Of a stretch of DNA of 64,000 nt, positions 26,167 to 35,077 are shown piece after piece. Both the position numbers and the translations under genes were made by a program. Source of the stretch: DAOTWA01 sp034435955. Lineage in GTDB: Bacteria; Chloroflexota; Anaerolineae; Anaerolineales; Anaerolineaceae. The notes below the pieces were generated by a model that searched no databases, was not told the DNA's origin, and saw nothing but the letters and a program-made list of their open reading frames with translations. Numbering within the stretch: position 1 is the stretch's first letter; every line of letters starts with the position of its first letter. The stretch lies in contig DAOTWA010000007.1 in NCBI GenBank assembly GCA_034435955.1, positions 12,724 to 76,723 of the forward strand, in the 5' to 3' direction.

Positions 26167-27801
26167 ATGCTGAGTACGCAGATGACACTGGCGCAGGCGT
26201 TCTTTTCGGTGGCGGATGAGCGGCCCCGACAGGAAGCGCTGGTGTGCGGCGAACAGCGGGTGACCTACGGAGAGCTGGCGGGCCGCGTGCGCGCTCTGGC
26301 GGCGGGCCTGGCGTCATTTGGCCTGCACAAAGGGGATGTCATCGCCATGCAGCTCTCGCCAGGACCTGAATACGTGTGTACGTTTTTCGCGGCTGCACAA
26401 TTGGGCCTGGTAGTCGTACCGCTCAACACACAATTACGGGCGCGAACGCTTTCCGAGGTGCTGGTCGATTGTACACCGGCCGCCATGGTCGCCGAGAGCG
26501 CGCCTGAAGCTGGTGTGCTCGAGCAAGTAGCCGGTTTCCGGCACCTGATCCTGGCCGGGGAGAGCCAGGATCGCGCTCACTGGCTCGAGGAGGTGATTGC
26601 CATTGGACGCGGATTGCCGGAACCGAGCGTAGACGTCAGGCCGGAAGATTTAATGGCTTTGCTGTACACATCCGGGACGACCGGCGCGCCCAAAGGTACC
26701 ATGCACAGCCACCGCAGCCTGATTGCTCCCGTGGTGGCCAGCCTTAAAATCCGCGAACTGTGGATGCGGAATCCCAGTCTAAAGATGGTTGGCGAGACTG
26801 CAAAGGTGCTGGCGCGCTACCGCACCAGGTTGCTGAGGGTGATCGGCAAGCCGCAGACCTTTCTCTCGACCGCGCCATGGCACACGATCACCGGGTTGGA
26901 GGTCATGTTCCAGGGCATGTTAATGGGCGATCGGATGGTGGTGATGCGGCGGTTCCACCCCCGTGAGGCGCTCGAGCTGATCGAACGGGAGAAGGTAACC
27001 ATCCTTGTGGCGGTGCCGGTCGCGTATCAGCTCATGCTGGCATTGGAGAATTTTGACCGATACGATCTGTCTTCATTGCTGATCTGCGGAACAGGCGCAG
27101 CGCCCTGTCCGCCCGAGCTGGCGCGTCAGATTCGCACCCGCTTCGGCTGCGCAGTGCATATTGGTTTTGGCATGACCGAAACGGCCGGGGGGATGGCCGT
27201 ACCCAGCATTGGCGATTCGGATGAGCATCAGATCGCCACCGTCGGAAAGCCGCTACCCGGGATCGAGATAAAGATCGTTGACGAGCAGCGCCGTGAACTG
27301 CCTCGCGGGCAGGTAGGCGAAATCGCCTTCCGGGGCGACAGCGTCATGCTGGGTTACTATCATGCGCCGGAGGCGACCGCACAGGTGGTAGACGAGGAGG
27401 GATGGTATTACACTGGTGATCTGGGAATGATCGACGAGCAAGGATATCTGCGCATCGTTGGGCGCAAGAAGGATATGATCATCCGCGCCGGGCAAAATGT
27501 CTACCCGGGCGAGATCGAGGCATACCTGGACGCGCACCCTAAGATTCTCGAGTCGGCCGTGGTCGGAGTCCCATCGGCGTTGGAGGGAGAAGCGGTGTGG
27601 GCGTTCATCCGGCTTAAGGAGGGCCAAACCATGACGGCGGGCGAGGTATTGGAATACTGCCGCGCCGAACTCGAAGCGTATAAGATCCCGGCAGAGGTGC
27701 GATTCGTGGACGATTTTCCGCGCACCGAAAACGGCAAGCCGCAAAAGTACCGCCTCCGAGAGGAGGCCATTCAGGAGATGGAGGAGGGAAGAAACCGATG
27801 A
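26167..27801 (+). CDS. Class I adenylate-forming acyl ligase
   Basis: 544 residues of the fatty acyl-CoA/acyl-AMP ligase family, activating a carboxylic acid with ATP. Motifs: ALLYTSGTTGAPKGTMH (P-loop-like, about 165-180), GFGMTETAGG (A5), YYTGDLGMIDEQGYL (A7), RIVGRKKDMIIRAGQNVYPGEI (A8) and PRTENGKPQKYRLRE (A10, with the C-terminal Lys). The absence of an insertion typical of FAALs around residues 320-360 was not tested. The stop overlaps the ACP start by 4 nt, indicating that the activated acyl group is probably loaded on that ACP. Ribosome site GGGGAG precedes the ATG. Confidence 0.92.
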   Translation: MLSTQMTLAQAFFSVADERPRQEALVCGEQRVTYGELAGRVRALAAGLASFGLHKGDVIAMQLSPGPEYVCTFFAAAQLGLVVVPLNTQLRARTLSEVLVDCTPAAMVAESAPEAGVLEQVAGFRHLILAGESQDRAHWLEEVIAIGRGLPEPSVDVRPEDLMALLYTSGTTGAPKGTMHSHRSLIAPVVASLKIRELWMRNPSLKMVGETAKVLARYRTRLLRVIGKPQTFLSTAPWHTITGLEVMFQGMLMGDRMVVMRRFHPREALELIEREKVTILVAVPVAYQLMLALENFDRYDLSSLLICGTGAAPCPPELARQIRTRFGCAVHIGFGMTETAGGMAVPSIGDSDEHQIATVGKPLPGIEIKIVDEQRRELPRGQVGEIAFRGDSVMLGYYHAPEATAQVVDEEGWYYTGDLGMIDEQGYLRIVGRKKDMIIRAGQNVYPGEIEAYLDAHPKILESAVVGVPSALEGEAVWAFIRLKEGQTMTAGEVLEYCRAELEAYKIPAEVRFVDDFPRTENGKPQKYRLREEAIQEMEEGRNR

Positions 27802-28067
27802 GCGATGCACCTCATGGCGGTCCGGTCACATTCGAGGAATTCCGCCGCTTGCTGGCCGATGAATTGCAAATTGAGGAGACCCGATTGACACCTGAGGCGT
27901 CTTTCCTCACCGACCTGATGGTCGACTCGTTAAAAATGGTGGAGATGATGATGCATATGGAGGAGAAAGGCATCCATATCCCTCTGGAGGCCGCCTGGGA
28001 TGTGCGCACGGTGAACGACGCATACCGCGTTTATGTAGAGCACGCGGATTCGAAGAAGACCCCATAA
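27798..28067 (+). CDS. Acyl carrier protein
   Basis: 89 residues, acidic, four-helix ACP layout. LMVDSLKMVEMMMHMEEK contains the phosphopantetheine attachment motif DSL with Ser about 44; the preceding FLTDL and following helix II with multiple Met are typical of ACP-like carrier proteins. The ATG overlaps the ligase stop by 4 nt. The ligase would load this carrier with its substrate, and the GNAT protein upstream might accept it. It is distinct from a housekeeping fatty-acid ACP in sequence and context. Confidence 0.9.
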   Translation: MSDAPHGGPVTFEEFRRLLADELQIEETRLTPEASFLTDLMVDSLKMVEMMMHMEEKGIHIPLEAAWDVRTVNDAYRVYVEHADSKKTP

Positions 28068-28140
28068 AGCTGACGGGGCACGGCGATTCCGCCAGAATTC
28101 GGTTCATTGGCTCGCGACCGCGCCCCGATCATGCGCATTT

Positions 28141-28983
28141 CTATTCTTTATAGGTCAATACCCTGCCCCACAGACTCTTGGTGCCCCAGATTCCTGATCG
28201 CAGGCACTCCAACTGAACGATCTGACTGTGGTCAACGAACAGGTTGACCTCGGGGCCGTAATTCTTGACGTACCACGCGAACACCTCAGGATCGGCGGCT
28301 TCGAACATGGGCTTTTCCAGCCCCAGCGCATCGATGATCCTGGCCACCACGTCGGTGCGCCACGCACTGACATTCTCGGTGATGCCCTCGGATTCGATCA
28401 TAATCATGTAGGCGCCAGCGTCGATGAAGCGTTTGGCCTGCAGGATGGCCCAGTCGGGGTCGCGGGTGCCTTCGGCCTTCAGTTCGGATTCAGCGGTGGC
28501 GCCGCCGGCGCCAAACTGGATGCCTACTTCCGGCTTGGCTTTCAGGCCGGCTTTTTGTACCTTTTCGACCAGCCTCAGCCAATCATCGGTGGGCAGGGTG
28601 ATGAAGCCGGCCGAGACTTCGATGATATCAAAACCCAGTTCCTTGCATTCCTGGATGTACTGGCTGACAGCCTCTGGACCGAGGGTGAGCACGTGTTCGA
28701 TGAATCCGCCGGTAGAGACCAATACGTCGTGCTGGTGGCAGGTGTCGATCAATTGTTTGACCGCCTTACGCGGCATCAGGCTGAAGGAACCGCCGGCAAA
28801 TTTGAGCACGTCCACGTAAGCGCCCATAGTCTCTAGAATGTCCTGGAGGTAACGCACGCCCATGGGGGAATAATAGGGGCCGCGGATTTCAGTGACCCCA
28901 CGAGTGCGGGGCTTGCTCTGGCGCTGGTTGATGCGCAGGAATGGGAAAGCCCGCTCGTCATCAGGAGACTGTGGCACAGACAT
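28141..28983 (-). CDS. Phosphosulfolactate synthase (ComA)-like protein
   Basis: 280 residues, TIM-barrel family of (2R)-phospho-3-sulfolactate synthase. TRGVTEIRGPYYSPMG, VDVLKFAGGSFSLM, DIIEVSAGFITLP, KPEVGIQFGAGG, AYMIMIESEGITE and YGPEVNLFVDHSQIVQLECL follow the order of the family's barrel strands, with the Lys and Glu residues of the PEP site retained. Methanogens use ComA to make coenzyme M from sulfite and PEP; bacterial homologues often have other, unsettled roles. SD AAAGGAGG precedes the ATG. Next in the same direction is an MmgE/PrpD gene, so a carbon-acid pathway is possible. Confidence 0.75.
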   Translation of the reverse strand: MSVPQSPDDERAFPFLRINQRQSKPRTRGVTEIRGPYYSPMGVRYLQDILETMGAYVDVLKFAGGSFSLMPRKAVKQLIDTCHQHDVLVSTGGFIEHVLTLGPEAVSQYIQECKELGFDIIEVSAGFITLPTDDWLRLVEKVQKAGLKAKPEVGIQFGAGGATAESELKAEGTRDPDWAILQAKRFIDAGAYMIMIESEGITENVSAWRTDVVARIIDALGLEKPMFEAADPEVFAWYVKNYGPEVNLFVDHSQIVQLECLRSGIWGTKSLWGRVLTYKE

Positions 28984-29050
28984 TTTGATCCTCCTTTGAT
29001 CGCTTACCAGTATTTCCGTAAGGATATAGCCGTTAGGTTATAAACCCGTT

Positions 29051-30430
29051 CTACACTATGCCGGTTGAACGACTGCGGCGGGAGAGCAAATGGGTGAGAT
29101 CAGATACCTGGATGGTTTCCAGGCTGGCGACCGCCGCGGCGATTTCGTCACGGAGATGATCGTCCAGGTGGGCGCGGCTTAAGCGGTCGAACTTCTCCCG
29201 GACGGTGCTCCAGCTCATCGGGCGGGTGACAAAGCCTTCGTAATCGGTCTTCTCCTTGAAGAGCTGACGTCCATCTGAGAGCGTCACGCGGATGCGGCAG
29301 GGCATCTGCTGAGGGAAGCGCTGCGACAGATCGTCGGAAGGCCGAATGGTGACTTTTTGCAACAACGCCTGCACATCTGCGCGGTGGATGCGCTCGGGCA
29401 GGTACTGCTCGGGCATCACCTGGCCATCCAGGATGGCGACGGCGACCATGTAAGGCAGGCTGTGATCGGCCTCTTCCTTGGTGCGCACGACGCGTTTATC
29501 CCCCTCCTCGCCCCCGCCGATGATGTGATAGGCCACGTCGAAAGTTTCGATGTCGATGCTCTCGACATCCCTGGCGTTAAAAGGGTGCTCGGCCTGGAGT
29601 TCCAGGATACCCTCCAGGGTGGCCTGCGAGTGCACCTCAGCGTTGTAGCGTTTGACGATGGTGTGGGTGATGCGTTCCAGATCCTCCTTTTCCCAATCGA
29701 GGGTGAATTGGCCGGCGATGGTTTCCATGAAGCCCTTGTTGCCCTCAAACACTTCGAGGGGAGCGGTGATGCCGCGCATAGCCAAGAATGCGGCGTGGGT
29801 AGCGCCAAATGCCGTATTGGGATATGCCAGCCCCTTCCAATGGGAAAGGGCCCCGGTGCGGGTCACGCGCAGGGCGTTGTAGGCTGTGCCGGCGATGGCG
29901 ACCGCGTTAGCCGTGTGAGAAGCATCCAGGCCCAAGGCCTTAGAGACACCGGCTGCTACGGCATAGGCACCCTGAGTGGTGTGGTCGAAGCCGCGGGCGC
30001 GCACGGGCGCCACGTCGCTCAAACGACACTGCACCTGGTAGGCCACTGCCAGTGCGGTCAACAGGTCGCGTCCACTGCGGCCGGCGTACTCGGCAGCGGC
30101 TAAAACCGCGCCGAGGTTGTCGCTGGGGTGGCAGGTTTCGCCTTTCGCCAGGTAAGAATCGTTGTAATCCAAGTAGCGCACCAGGGCAGAGTTGTAAAAG
30201 GCGGCGCGGTCGGGAGCGGCGCGCCCGCCCCCAATCAGCGTGCAGTGGCCCGCGCCATCGAAGTCCTCGATTTGCTGGCAGATTATGCGCACCGGCTCAC
30301 CGTCCAGGGCGCCGAATGCGCAGCCCAAAGCGTCGAGGATGCGGATCTTGGCTTGTATCCGAGCTGCTTCGGAGAGGTTATCGAATGAAGCCTGCTGAAC
30401 GAAAAGGGCCAATTTTTCAACAAGGGTCAT
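29051..30430 (-). CDS. MmgE/PrpD-family dehydratase
   Basis: 459 residues from the ATG at 30430 (a GTG 6 nt upstream is also in frame). The family includes 2-methylcitrate dehydratase and cis-aconitate decarboxylase. Supported by ARIQAKIRILDALGCAFGAL at the start, RYLDYNDSYLAKGETCHPSDNLGAVLAAAEY, the active-site region, ALSHWKGLAYPNTAFGATHA and NAEVHSQATLEGILEL. The sequence reads as full length. It follows citrate synthase on the same strand, so 2-methylcitrate cycle or citrate-type dehydration is suggested by context, not by motif alone. Confidence 0.88.
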   Translation of the reverse strand: MTLVEKLALFVQQASFDNLSEAARIQAKIRILDALGCAFGALDGEPVRIICQQIEDFDGAGHCTLIGGGRAAPDRAAFYNSALVRYLDYNDSYLAKGETCHPSDNLGAVLAAAEYAGRSGRDLLTALAVAYQVQCRLSDVAPVRARGFDHTTQGAYAVAAGVSKALGLDASHTANAVAIAGTAYNALRVTRTGALSHWKGLAYPNTAFGATHAAFLAMRGITAPLEVFEGNKGFMETIAGQFTLDWEKEDLERITHTIVKRYNAEVHSQATLEGILELQAEHPFNARDVESIDIETFDVAYHIIGGGEEGDKRVVRTKEEADHSLPYMVAVAILDGQVMPEQYLPERIHRADVQALLQKVTIRPSDDLSQRFPQQMPCRIRVTLSDGRQLFKEKTDYEGFVTRPMSWSTVREKFDRLSRAHLDDHLRDEIAAAVASLETIQVSDLTHLLSRRSRSTGIV

Positions 30431-30548
30431 AGACACCTCACAAGGCAGGAGCCATTCGACGCGGGGACAACCGCATGGTTTCCACCGGCGCCGTGAATAG
30501 CCGATCTATCGTTTGGGCTAGCCAGACTTTTCGTTAAATTTGCATACT

Positions 30549-30584
30549 CGCCCCAGGAGTGGGAGCGCCCAGTTTCCTGGGGCG
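30549..30584 (-). terminator. GC-rich hairpin after citrate synthase
   Basis: Ten-base inverted repeat CGCCCCAGGA / TCCTGGGGCG with a 16-nt loop in the 160-bp gap between gltA and the PrpD gene. No T-run follows, so it may be a processing or attenuation hairpin rather than a classical terminator. Confidence 0.45.
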
Positions 30585-30592
30585 GGCACGGT

Positions 30593-31978
30593 TCACGAAG
30601 ATTTCGCCACCAGATCCTCAAGCATCCGGGTGGTGATGGATTTGGGTCGCTCGATGGGCTTTCCCAAGGCGCGGGCCCAGGTATTGTGGGTGGTCAAACC
30701 AAGATTGCGGCTGACGCCAAACAAGACGGTATAGAAATCGAATTCCTTGATGCCATAATGATACAGCAGCGAACCGCTGATGGCGTCCACATTGGGCTTG
30801 GGATTTTTCACTTTTCCATGTTGAGCCAGCACTTTGGGGATGACCTCATTGACCAAGGCTACCAGTCGGAACATCTCGTCTTCGGGGAAAAACTTCTCGG
30901 CGAACTGGTAGAGGGCGGTGAAGCGGGGATCGGTGACGCGCAGTACGGCGTGACCGTAGCCAGGGATGACCTGGCCAGCCTTGAGTACGCTCCAGGCATA
31001 GCTTTCGACTTCCTGAGGAGTGGGGAAGTGGTCAAAGGCGCTGCGCAGACGCAGCAGCCAGCGCAAACATTCCTGGTTGGCCAGGCCGTGCAGCGGACCG
31101 GCCAGCCCGTTCATACCGGCCGAGCAGGCGTAGTAATTGTCCGAAAGGGCGGTAGCCACCAGATGGGCGGCGTGAGCGCTGACGTTGCCGCCTTCGTGGT
31201 CGCAGTGGAGGACGAAATACAGGCGAGAGAAGTCGACGAATTCGGGATCGTCGCCCTTTCCAATCATGTGAGCGAAGTTGGCACTCCAGTCCAGTTGGGG
31301 GTCGGATTCGATAAACTGGCCATTCCGGTATTTCTTGTTGTATATGTAAGCAGCCAAAGCAGGCAGCTTAGCGGTGAGATTCAAACTGTCGTCCAGGTAA
31401 GCTTCCCAATAATCTTCTTTCACCAGGCCGGCGTCGTACAGGCGCATGAATTGGGATTCGTTTTGCATCGCCAGAATGCCGATTGAGAAAAGCGTCATCG
31501 GGTGAGTATCTTCGGGCATGGCATCCAGGACATCGTAGACGTAAGGCGGTATTTTCTCGCGCCGTTTCCATTCCTGTTCCACCAGAAGGGCTTCTTCCAT
31601 TGTGGGGAGCTCATTGGCCATGAGAAGGAAGTACAGCCCGCCGGCAAGGGGGTAGTTCGATCCCGGAGCAAGGGGCAGCTTTTGCAACAGATCAGGGATG
31701 GTATAACCGCGGATGCGGATGCCCTCCAAAGGGTCCACGTAGGATATATCGCTCACCTGAGTGATCACGCCTCGCAAGCCGCCATAGATGGCGTCCACGG
31801 TGATATCGGACACCTTGAAATTACCGTGTTCTTTCAGCAATCTGGACACGCGCTCGCGCCAGGCAGGCAGTTGGGCGGCGATCTTCTCACACAGGAAGGA
31901 GCGGCAGTTCCCCCGAATTGACCGCACGGTGGGAATCCCTTCGAAGGCCTGGTCTTTCCCCACGTCATTGCTTGGCAT
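30593..31978 (-). CDS. gltA: Citrate synthase, mitochondrial-like type
   Basis: 461 residues. The core HCDHEGGNVSAHAAHL, GLAGPLHGLANQECLRWL, PGYGHAVLRVTDPRF and KNPKPNVDAISGSLLY with YTVLFGVSRNLGL and ALGKPIERPKS closely follow eukaryotic mitochondrial citrate synthase, rather than the common bacterial allosteric type. The catalytic His of LHGLANQ, the His of GYGHAV and an acidic residue near the end are all in place. The N-terminal 30 residues have no obvious targeting signal. It condenses acetyl-CoA and oxaloacetate for the TCA cycle; a 2-methylcitrate role is also possible given the PrpD neighbour. The upstream leader has a CCTGTC/GACAGG dyad at 32035-32048. Confidence 0.9.
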   Translation of the reverse strand: MPSNDVGKDQAFEGIPTVRSIRGNCRSFLCEKIAAQLPAWRERVSRLLKEHGNFKVSDITVDAIYGGLRGVITQVSDISYVDPLEGIRIRGYTIPDLLQKLPLAPGSNYPLAGGLYFLLMANELPTMEEALLVEQEWKRREKIPPYVYDVLDAMPEDTHPMTLFSIGILAMQNESQFMRLYDAGLVKEDYWEAYLDDSLNLTAKLPALAAYIYNKKYRNGQFIESDPQLDWSANFAHMIGKGDDPEFVDFSRLYFVLHCDHEGGNVSAHAAHLVATALSDNYYACSAGMNGLAGPLHGLANQECLRWLLRLRSAFDHFPTPQEVESYAWSVLKAGQVIPGYGHAVLRVTDPRFTALYQFAEKFFPEDEMFRLVALVNEVIPKVLAQHGKVKNPKPNVDAISGSLLYHYGIKEFDFYTVLFGVSRNLGLTTHNTWARALGKPIERPKSITTRMLEDLVAKSS

Positions 31979-32211
31979 GTTTCACCTTTCTATTTTTACC
32001 CACCCCCCTTCAGGGTGGAAAGACACCTGACATTCCTGTCAAGACAGGGTTCAAAGAAGAGCGAACCTGTCCGAAAAATATTACGTTGAATTGTAGGTAT
32101 ATGGGGATGGTTTGTCAAGCGAGATCGGCGATCATGTTTGTCCCAAGAATGGTTGGTGAAATAGAGAAAGGAGCAAGGTCGAATATTCCCCCGTGTCCTC
32201 CAGCAGAGTAC

Positions 32212-33258
32212 CTATGCCACACCCACCCCCGCTACCATCAACCCACTGGCCATCCCGGACCAGTTTTTGTAACCCCGCACCGTTCGAGCGCGCATCTTCA
32301 TCTTTCCAATCACCTGTTCGGTGGGGTTGTTAGTCCACGGCACCCCTTCCTGCCAGTCGAACACGCGGAATTTGGCCCAGTTCTCCGCCAGACGGACGAT
32401 CATCGCACGTAGCTTATCGACAGGGGAGAGCGGATGGCCTGTCTGCCCCCAGGAACTGGGTGGGAACTGGCGTGACATGGCCACCAGGCGCTTGTCACCC
32501 TCGGGGGGCAAATCGCGCAGGATGTGGTGGACTTCCTCAGCTACCCCGATCCATTCCGGAGGCAGACTGGCTTTGAGCTCATGTACTGCCTGTCCCACCC
32601 AGCGCCGCACATGGAACTGGCAAATCTGCTGCTCCAACTGCAAGGCTTCGGCCACCGGTTTGTAGCTGGCCAGATCATCCGTGACCATGACGCTGATCCC
32701 CAGACGCTGCACCAGCGGTTCCAGGAAACCTTTCACGGCCTGGGGATCTTTCTCATCGACATAGCCCACGGTTATCGGTTCCCCCGTGCCCATGTCTACC
32801 ACCACCAGCACCGGTTGGGTCTTGCCCCACCCACGCACGTACGCCCCATCTACCCCAACCACACGCACCGGTTTCCAGTACCGCTCCCTTTCCAGCTGCC
32901 CGGCACGCTCCTGTACATCCCGCCAGATGCTCATGCGGCTCAAAGCAATCCCAAAGGCGCTCAGGTATCGGGAGGAACCGCGGTAGCTCATCCCCAAGAT
33001 CTATACAATCGCCGCCAATGCGCGCATCCGCGCCGTTTGCCGCGCCCGATCGATCCCCACTGGATAGTGTCGAAATGTCCTCCGGCACCCACAGCAGCGA
33101 TACCGGTACACCCATACCTCTCCCAGGTGCGGATCACTGACCCGTTTGACTACCCCGCCCCAGCGTTGGAAGGTCTCTCCATCACAATACGGGCACTTTT
33201 CCGGTCGGTTTTCCTGACAGTACTTGACTTCTGGTAGACGTAGGGTGACAATAGACAT
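32212..33258 (-). pseudogene. IS transposase interrupted by an in-frame amber codon
   Basis: Two pieces lie in one reading frame: 33258-33004 encodes a zinc-ribbon start (KCPYCDGETFQRWG, YRYRCCGCRRTFRHYP), and 33000-32212 encodes the DDE core (RVVGVDGAYVRGWGKTQPVL, VTDDLASYKPVAEAL and GVPWTNNPTEQVIGKMK, the terminal Glu). Between them the TAG at 33003-33001 falls after AAIV and before ILGMSYRGSSRYL, a continuous helix in relatives. So a single nonsense change has broken a complete transposase of roughly 350 residues. It is of the DDE, Cys-rich N-terminus type common to Chloroflexota IS elements; I do not name an IS family. Confidence 0.8.
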
Positions 33259-33259
33259 G

Positions 33260-33331
33260 GCAAGCCCTCGAGTAAGGTGGGTTTTGGTGAATTTATCTTA
33301 CTCCGGGCTTGCTCTTTTTTCAAAACCCACC
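33260..33331 (+). repeat. Paired inverted repeats upstream of the broken transposase
   Basis: GCAAGCCC (33260-33267) pairs with GGGCTTGC (33305-33312), and GGTGGGTTTTG (33276-33286) with CAAAACCCACC (33321-33331). The two pairs are interleaved. They could be part of a promoter/operator or the transposon end; no matching left end was found near 32,050-32,210. Confidence 0.5.
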
Positions 33332-33496
33332 AGCTTTGAGACAGTCACGTCTTGATTATGCAGGCAACCCATTTTTTGAGAGTGGTAACCAATGGCGGGA
33401 ACGTTTGTGCAGTAGATATGCACGTATACGGCTGGTTTGAACCGCCAACCTCACGGAAACCCGAACAATGAAACCGGCGATTCCTTCCCCTGAAAC

Positions 33497-33733
33497 TCAA
33501 ACCAGATTCCAGCACTTCATTGGTGATGCGACAATATGGTCATGATCGACATCGTATTGAGCAATCGCCAGATATCTTTTGACTATGTCCAGAGTGGAAT
33601 GTCCCAGAATTTTTTGAAGTGAGTAAATATTTCCCCCATCCCTCAAAAACTGGATGGCAAAGGTGTGTCTGAATCTGTGTGGGAAAACATGGCTTACGCT
33701 ACTTTTATCTCCCAATTCTGCAAGAATTTTGAC
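33497..33733 (-). pseudogene. Tyrosine recombinase C-terminal remnant
   Basis: About 78 codons of an XerC/phage-integrase type catalytic C-terminus: FPHRFRHTFAIQFLRDGG holds the HxxR box, and LQKILGHSTLDIVKRYLAIA holds the second His and the nucleophilic Tyr. The frame is open back only to a TGA at 33736-33734, and no N-terminal domain is detectable further upstream, so the element is a decayed fragment. Confidence 0.85.
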
Positions 33734-33826
33734 TCATTGGGAATGGCATGGTGTGATCGTTCCAGAATTGGTAATATATTCGTGGATAAACAGGATAAGT
33801 GACTATCCCCTGGCAATTCACTGGGG

Positions 33827-34200
33827 TTAAGCCATCAAGTCGGCCAAGCGCAAACCATGAGCAAGATGGTTTCCAGCAAAGGCGATCAGGCGGCTCATAC
33901 CAAGTGTAGAATGCACTTGTTTGTAGCCGCGCATCGAGCGGTAGCGCTCTTTGATCCACCAGCCAATGGAGCGTTCACAATAATTGTTGGCGCTGTCTAA
34001 GATCTCATTTCCATCCTCATCCTTCCAACTCCAAAAGAAAGTTAGGCGCGGCCACAGGTTCCAGCGGTCCATCAGCAGATTGCGCATGCGATAGACAACG
34101 TCGTACTTCTTGCCTTTGCCTGGTTTACGCGCATTGGCATAACGCAGGTACATTTCTTCAAGGCGAGATTGGTCTTCTGGTAGGCGGGATGGGGCGGCTC
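33827..34200 (-). pseudogene. Transposase C-terminal remnant, interrupted by IS3
   Basis: About 120 codons reading continuously up to the IS3 boundary: RLEEMYLRYANARKPGKGKK, RMRNLLMDRWNLWPRLTFF, then NNYCERSIGWWIKERYRSMRG with the terminal acidic residue and KQVHSTLGMSRLIAFAGNHL. This is the tail of a DDE transposase seen in Chloroflexota. The start of the coding sequence is missing; the IS3 element begins exactly where it breaks off at about 34,200. Confidence 0.8.
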
Positions 34201-34216
34201 GAAAAAGTGGACAGGA

Positions 34217-35077
34217 TTAATGTCCAGAAGGTTGCTCAAACTCGACCGGGCTGCAATAGCCCAAGGTTGAATGCAGGCGTTGACGATTGAACCAAACCTC
34301 AATGAATTCGAAGATGACCGTCTTGGCCTCGGCTTTGGTTTCAAAGGGGTGATCGGCGCACTCTCCTTTCAAGGTGGCGTGGAAACTCTCCATCGCGGCG
34401 TTATCGTAACAGTTGCCGGTGCGGCTCATACTTACCTGGCATTGGGTCAATTCCAGTAAGTGCCCGTAAGCATCACTGGTGTACTGACTGCCGCGATCGG
34501 AATGATGCAGCAACTGCGGTAAGGGGTGACGGTTGAGCAGGGCCATCTGCCAGGCTTTTTCCACCAGGCTGACATCCATCGTTTCCTCCATCGCCCAACC
34601 CACGATCCGCCGGGAGTACAAATCCAGGATGGAAGCCAGATACAGCCAGCCTTCCCGGGTAGCGATATACGTGATGTCACTGACCCATTTTTCGTTCGGC
34701 GCATCGGCATGAAACGCCTGGTTCAATACATTGGGCGCGGTTCTGGCTCCCGCTTGCTGCCGGGTGGTCTGCGGATGCCATTTCTCGCTTCTGCGCGGCA
34801 CCAGGTGGCCGATTTTCATCAGCCGGGCTACTCGCTGACGCGAATAGCGCGCCCCTTGGCGCAGCAAATAGTGCCGAATGCGCCGGCTGCCGTATAAGCG
34901 CCGGTTCTTCTCAAACGCATCCCGGATTTTCGTCAGCAGTTCCGCGTTGGCTTGCTCGCGTGCGCTGGGCGGACGTTTTCGCCAGGCGTAGTACCCGCTC
35001 CGCCGCACTCCCAACACTTTGCACATCCGCTCTACCGAGTATTCGTTCGCGTGCGTCGCGATGAAGGCGTACTTCAT
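34217..35077 (-). CDS. IS3 transposase, OrfB catalytic part
   Basis: 286 residues. HTH_21-like start with RRSGYYAWRKRPPSAREQAN, then LYGSRRIRHYLLRQGARYSR, and an RNase-H-like core: KWVSDITYIATREGWLYLA (first Asp), LHHSDRGSQYTSDAY (second Asp) and ESFHATLKGECAD with the final Glu. Its ATG overlaps the orfA TGA by 4 nt. The DDE triad is complete, so the enzyme is probably functional as an OrfAB fusion. Confidence 0.95.
   Translation of the reverse strand: MKYAFIATHANEYSVERMCKVLGVRRSGYYAWRKRPPSAREQANAELLTKIRDAFEKNRRLYGSRRIRHYLLRQGARYSRQRVARLMKIGHLVPRRSEKWHPQTTRQQAGARTAPNVLNQAFHADAPNEKWVSDITYIATREGWLYLASILDLYSRRIVGWAMEETMDVSLVEKAWQMALLNRHPLPQLLHHSDRGSQYTSDAYGHLLELTQCQVSMSRTGNCYDNAAMESFHATLKGECADHPFETKAEAKTVIFEFIEVWFNRQRLHSTLGYCSPVEFEQPSGH

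Noticed and set aside
29357..30103. 248-codon plus-strand frame opposite the PrpD gene
   Set aside because: No start signals and Gly/Ala-rich content; antisense shadow.
34072..34344. Minus-strand frame spanning the IS3 left end
   Set aside because: It straddles the insertion boundary and has no sensible domain; not a gene.
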